Assembly (NCBI GenBank): GCA_039654915.1
Contig: CM077599.1
Coordinates: forward strand, 80,630,001-80,694,000
DNA length: 64,000 nucleotides
Direction of reading: 5' to 3'
Source of the DNA: Aquilaria yunnanensis
Lineage: Eukaryota; Streptophyta; Magnoliopsida; Malvales; Thymelaeaceae
In this document: positions 59,492-64,000 of the stretch, one piece after another
Layout: every line of letters starts with the position of its first letter
How positions within the stretch are numbered: the stretch's first letter is position 1
Position numbers and translations under genes: made by a program
Notes under the pieces: generated by a model
Seen by the model: the letters and a program-made list of their open reading frames with translations, nothing else
Database searches by the model: none
Told to the model about the DNA's origin: nothing

Positions 59492-62400
59492 CCACGCTGG
59501 AGCTACCAGGTCCGGGTGGACGTCGAACCGCCGCGCACATATTTGGTTTCTGGTTTTGGCTTTTGAGTTTTGAGGTTGGTTTGTTTGTTTTTCTTTTTTT
59601 TTTTTATTGGGATTATTTACACTTACAACTCTTAACTTTGGTTAATATTATAACTACCGTATTTTAAGCATGTCCAGAAAATAATTTAAACTATATGATT
59701 CTCTTCCCTTATAATTTCTATCTATTTGATATTTTTATAGTTAGGTACTTAAAATTATTAGTTTTTTTCTCTACTAAAGTAAAAATAAATTTTTAAAAAA
59801 TTATACAAGAATATCAAAAAAGTAGAAATTGTTGAAAAATGTCTATCTTATAGTTTAAATTCTAGAGACAAGGTAAAGAAAAAAAAATAGGGGGAGGAAT
59901 ATAAACTTTCAAATCTAGATGTGTAACTATAATATTAACCAAAATTTATGGAATAACTGCTATTATTGGTTGGGATTAATTAGGAGTAATAGTAAATAAC
60001 TGAAAATCGTGTTTAAAAATTTATAAAATTAAGTATTGTACTTTTAAAAAAATGAAATTATGTTGGTTACTATTCGACGAACTAGCTCATTGAAAAGGAA
60101 AAGCGAGTTGGAGCAGATAATTTTTTTTACATACGGATAACTAAAACGCAGTTGTGTTCTAATGTTAAGATATTTAGCATTTATTTAATTAAAAGGTTTC
60201 ATACAGCTGGTATCCACATCAGAGGGGCCCATAGTACTTCCACAAGTTAAGATAATCTACAAGCAGGTAGGCCACACTTCTCCAGCTCAAGGTCTCGCGT
60301 CTCGGTGAGCAGAAGATCCAGGGGAGGATCTACAACTTATAGATATCGTACAGATGAGAGCTAAATTTAAATGAAGGGTGAATAGAATCTAAAACCTCAT
60401 AAGGTATAGGGATAAATTATTTCCAATATTTTTTATATTGGCAGACAGTTCACTATTGTTTTTCTTTATTTAATTTATCCACCGATGTTTTCACATGAGC
60501 GGATATATGCTACTAATGTTAAAATGGTTCAGTTGTATGATAATATGAGACATTTTCAAAGAAATGACAATAAACATGACATTGCATGTGTGAAAAAAAT
60601 AGAACAAAAGTGTCACAAACACATGTTATGTGACATAATTATTATAAACGTAATGGTTTATGGATTAGGGATGTAGTTGACACAAATAAAAACCTCAACC
60701 CAAAGCTCACACTGAAGACCGCCAATTAGTAAAACATTGCAACCCAAGAACCATTGGCCATACTATTGTCATTCGCATATGTCTTAGTCGCCCCCAATGT
60801 TGCAAATAACATTGCAAAATCTTGAACCATTGTCACTCCAAGTTGAGGAGTTTTCAAGTCATTTCAGCCATTCACTGACCTGATAGCATGGGTATCTTGT
60901 TCCTTTGGCCCATGTTTGATCATTTCCTTTCCTAAAATTGTTTCTAATTCATTGAAAGAACCTATATTTTGAGAATTTTCATTTAGGGTTTCAAGTAATC
61001 ACATAACCACTAACTAATTTAGGTTTTAAATTCGACATAAATACCAACACTTGTGCCTGAGACTTTAGGGCCATTGATGAGCAATTCTTGCCCAACAAAT
61101 CCTAACAATCCACAATCTCCAACATCTCTTTAGCCATTTGAATTTTCCTCAAGATCAATTGGGGGTTTAATGGGATTTCAAAGAATTGAGGGGAAAATGG
61201 CTTTTGTGCTATTTTTTTAAGTTTAGAGACTAATGTGCATCATGCATGAATTGTGCATTTCTCTCTTTAAATTAGTCACACAATCACCATATATCACAAG
61301 ATATTTCACAAAGAAACACAATCTTGTCTCTGTTAGTCATTAAATTGGCTGATTTATCATGCATCGAAAATATTAATGACAGATTTTCACTCAAACAAAA
61401 ACACTTGTGAATGATTTAACTACAAAAAAAACTATAGTGAGCGATCTCCATTATAGTATTTGATTTATCCCTTTCCTGACCTGATAAATAGTATTTGATT
61501 TATCCCTTTCCTGACCTGATAAACAATAATGTTAGCATCTAACCAATTAGCCCAACCATTATTTTTTAAGTGAACAAACTGGATGCACAAACTTTTATGA
61601 AATGAGTTTATACATAATTTTTTATGCGATTCACTATTCTAAAGCCAAGCATATCAAATAATTAGTACTATACTTGTTCTCACACTCTTTTGTTTATACT
61701 TTTTTTTTTACTTCTTATATGTTTTATTATTGTATTGTTGTTTGTTTTTTTATAAATTTACTTTTCTTTTATTTATACTATTTTTTAGTTCCTATAATTT
61801 ATTTTATACATTGTTGTTTGAGTTTTTATAAATATGTTCTTTTCAATCCCTATGTATTTTTTCAGTTCCTATATATATATTTTTGCTATTAAATGTTCAT
61901 TCTTTTAGCTCAACAAACAGCTTGTTATTTTATTAGTTAAAAAATTTGAATAAAAGTAGAAATCCTAGAAAAATAAAAAAAATGAAAATAAAGGTAAATA
62001 AAACTTAAAAAAGTATATAATTTTAAAAATATGGAACAATATTGGATGAAAAAAACAATAGATGATGTTAAATACAAAAAAAAAAAGATGAAAAACTAGA
62101 AAAGAAGATTGGAGAGAGAAATAATAGAAAAGTAAAAAGTGAAAAAAATATGGTAAACAAAAAAAAATGGAACATTGAAAGAGACAAACTGAAAAGTGAG
62201 AAAATAAAACTGGAAAATGAAAACAAAAAATAAAAAACCTAAAAAAAATGAAACATGAAAATTAGATAAAAGTGAAATATGAAAGGAAAGAGAAATAATA
62301 CACAAATGGAAAAAATAAAAAGAGAAGAAAATAGAAAAATAAAAGTGAAGGAAACATGAAGAACAAAAAAGAAAAAGAAGACGAGGGAAACGGAAAAACA

Positions 62401-63260
62401 AATGAAGAAGGGGGGCACGACTGCAAACCACCAAGCGGATGAGAATGACTCAGAGACAAAGGTAATTATAGGTTTGTACAAACTTGTAATTATAATATAT
62501 TTAAAAGTATACCAATTGGTGGGTCTATTTTACTATTTCTTTCATTTTAGCTTATGGATACCTTATTACATGGAAGGATTCCTAATTTATGATGTTCCCA
62601 GGTAAAAGTTGGGGATTGGATAAAAAGTTGGGAATACGTCGTTATGTGGGGTTAACTTCACGATATGTCTCCTTCCTAAATTTTTTTTTCTTCAGCAGAT
62701 CACATAACTTCATTTTGTCTGGTAATATCCCTTAATTTATATTTTATATTCTATTTGGGTCATTTTTTGCATCCTATTTAAGTCATTTTCTTAAGTCGGA
62801 TTATTAATTTTAATAAAATTTTAAACAAAAAAATGATAACTTCAGTTTCTAAAATTTATTTATACTGCTCCTAGCACCCTAGATTTTCTCTTATCCTACT
62901 TCTAACACCCTAAAAGTTATAGATCCAACAAATCAATCACTTTTTTCCTCACACACCAACTCTCCTCACCTCATTCATGCACACAAAAACCTAGTAAGAT
63001 TCCGACACAAAAAAAAAACCAGGAAGGAAATAAAACCCAAATTAAAATAAAATGGAGGTGTCACCTCTTGCCACTACTCGATGCTTGCCAGGCACCTCCT
63101 ACAGCTTGATGCTTCCCAAGCGCCTTCCATCGCGATTCCCAAGCACCTTCTATCATGATTCCACGAATCAAAGATCCACAAGAACTTCCTCAGTGATCAC
63201 CAGCGACGAATCAAATGTTTGGAATGAATCCGATGCTTCATGCTGCACTCTAGCAGTTGT
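59492..63260. other. AT-rich gene-free region
   Basis: No gene. 61454-61523 holds two copies of a 35-bp unit (tagtatttgatttatccctt...). 62085-62410 is strongly purine-rich on the plus strand (GAAAAA/GAGA-like), so long phenylalanine-rich ORFs on the minus strand are false. 61680-61900 is T-rich. No element ends recognised. Confidence 0.4.
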
Positions 63261-64000
63261 CATCCAAGTGTAGGTTATCGCAAGTAATAAAATCTTGGAA
63301 GTCCAAGTGTCGAATCACAGGGAAATGAATCAAGCTATACAAATTACAAAAGTAAAGAAAGATTTGACAAAAAGTGTGAACAATTTTATTTAAAAACTTA
63401 ATTTCAAGAAAATACCTAAGGTTAGGGAATCCAATTTTAGTATATCGATTATAATTAATTTTAGCCAATCTTGCCACTCAACTAAGATCCACATATAGAA
63501 GAGGTCCCAATTGGGGAATTTAATTAGCATTAACTTTCATTAATCTTATAATGGCAACATTTGTAAATGGGTTCAAGTATCTATCATGCTAGCCTTTATC
63601 CACAATAACTCAAGATTCCAATATAGCCGGCTTAGCCCACTTAATGAGGACAGTGGTTAAAACGATTTAGAAATTAAGTAAATACCGTTTACTTTGAAAT
63701 CTGTTTAAATCAATCATAACCTTTATACCAAAAATTTCACTCTTTCACCTTAGCAAAAGGATGATTAGTTAAACATGATAAAAGTAAACAACATATTGAA
63801 AGATAAAATAAACATAGATTGAAAATCAAAGGAAGAACAAGAAGAAGATCAAGAAGAAAATACTTGGACAAAGCTTCGGTATTAAAAAATAATAATAAAA
63901 CTAAAGAAGAAAAACTAAAGATGATGCAAGAAAATGAAAATGGCCTAAGAAAATGGCATCCATTTATCCTCCCCCCAAGGTGCCTATTTATAGAGTTTTG
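63261..64000 (-). repeat. Possible LTR fragment at the right edge
   Basis: The stretch begins with a segment (GTCCAAGTGTCGAATCACAG near 63301) of a type often found next to plant Ty3 elements. Near its other end it has a strong minus-strand TATA box (CTATAAATAGGC, about 63984-63996). The boundary lies beyond the window, so the assignment is tentative. Confidence 0.35.

Noticed and set aside
62096..62481. Hydrophobic, Phe-rich ORFs on the minus strand that look like membrane proteins
   Set aside because: The plus strand is almost pure purine here, which forces Phe/Leu/Ser codons; three frames are open at once.

Overview
The window is nuclear DNA of a flowering plant, most likely a eudicot. 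The evidence is the plant-only gene families (a bHLH162/bHLH36-like transcription factor and a DUF506/PDDEXK_6 protein), short AT-rich introns, and a dense mix of plant transposon lineages: Ty1/copia, Tat-lineage Ty3/gypsy with a second RNase H, L1-type LINEs with zf-RVT ends, CACTA, hAT and Mutator-like elements. Only two host genes look intact: the bHLH gene at 27297-28177 (minus) and the DUF506 gene at 58244-59382 (minus). A second bHLH copy lies at 3351-8911 and is interrupted by a retrotransposon. Almost everything else is mobile DNA in different stages of decay.

Layout. 1-9780 is one copy (A) of a direct segmental duplication whose partner (B) is 24872-28995. Both carry the end of a long solo LTR, a LINE 3' end, a bHLH gene and an AT-rich 330-360 bp repeat. 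Copy A also received a 4.5 kb copia element inside the bHLH gene. That element is flanked by 172-bp direct repeats of bHLH exon 2/intron 2, instead of the usual 5-bp target duplication, so a complete exon 2 and its splice donor survive on one side. A truncated Tat gypsy element (about 9787-14960) abuts the end of copy A. 15-24 kb holds LINE remnants, a CACTA element and the LINE that was split by the solo LTR. 29-38 kb holds an antisense LINE, two TIR elements and long gene-free DNA.

38885-44001 and 48885-50341 form a second, older direct duplication. The first copy received a short-LTR copia element with a clean 5-bp TSD; the second received a separate 0.8 kb insertion. Each copy therefore shows the empty site of the other. 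An 898-bp foldback element with a 9-bp TSD (Mutator-like) follows at 44179-45076. 51.5-54.4 kb holds two more CACTA elements, 55.4-56.1 kb a poly(A) retroposon with a long TSD, and 58.2-59.5 kb the DUF506 gene with its TATA box. The last 4.5 kb is AT-rich; the right edge looks like the promoter end of an LTR.

There is no operon-like cooperation. The biological interest is how insertions and duplications reshaped the bHLH gene pair: B gives the pre-insertion structure, while A has lost its ATG and gained an element that splicing could treat as part of an enlarged intron 2. Coordinates of exons, LTRs, TIRs and TSDs were read by eye from the sequence. No alignment, database or expression search was possible.
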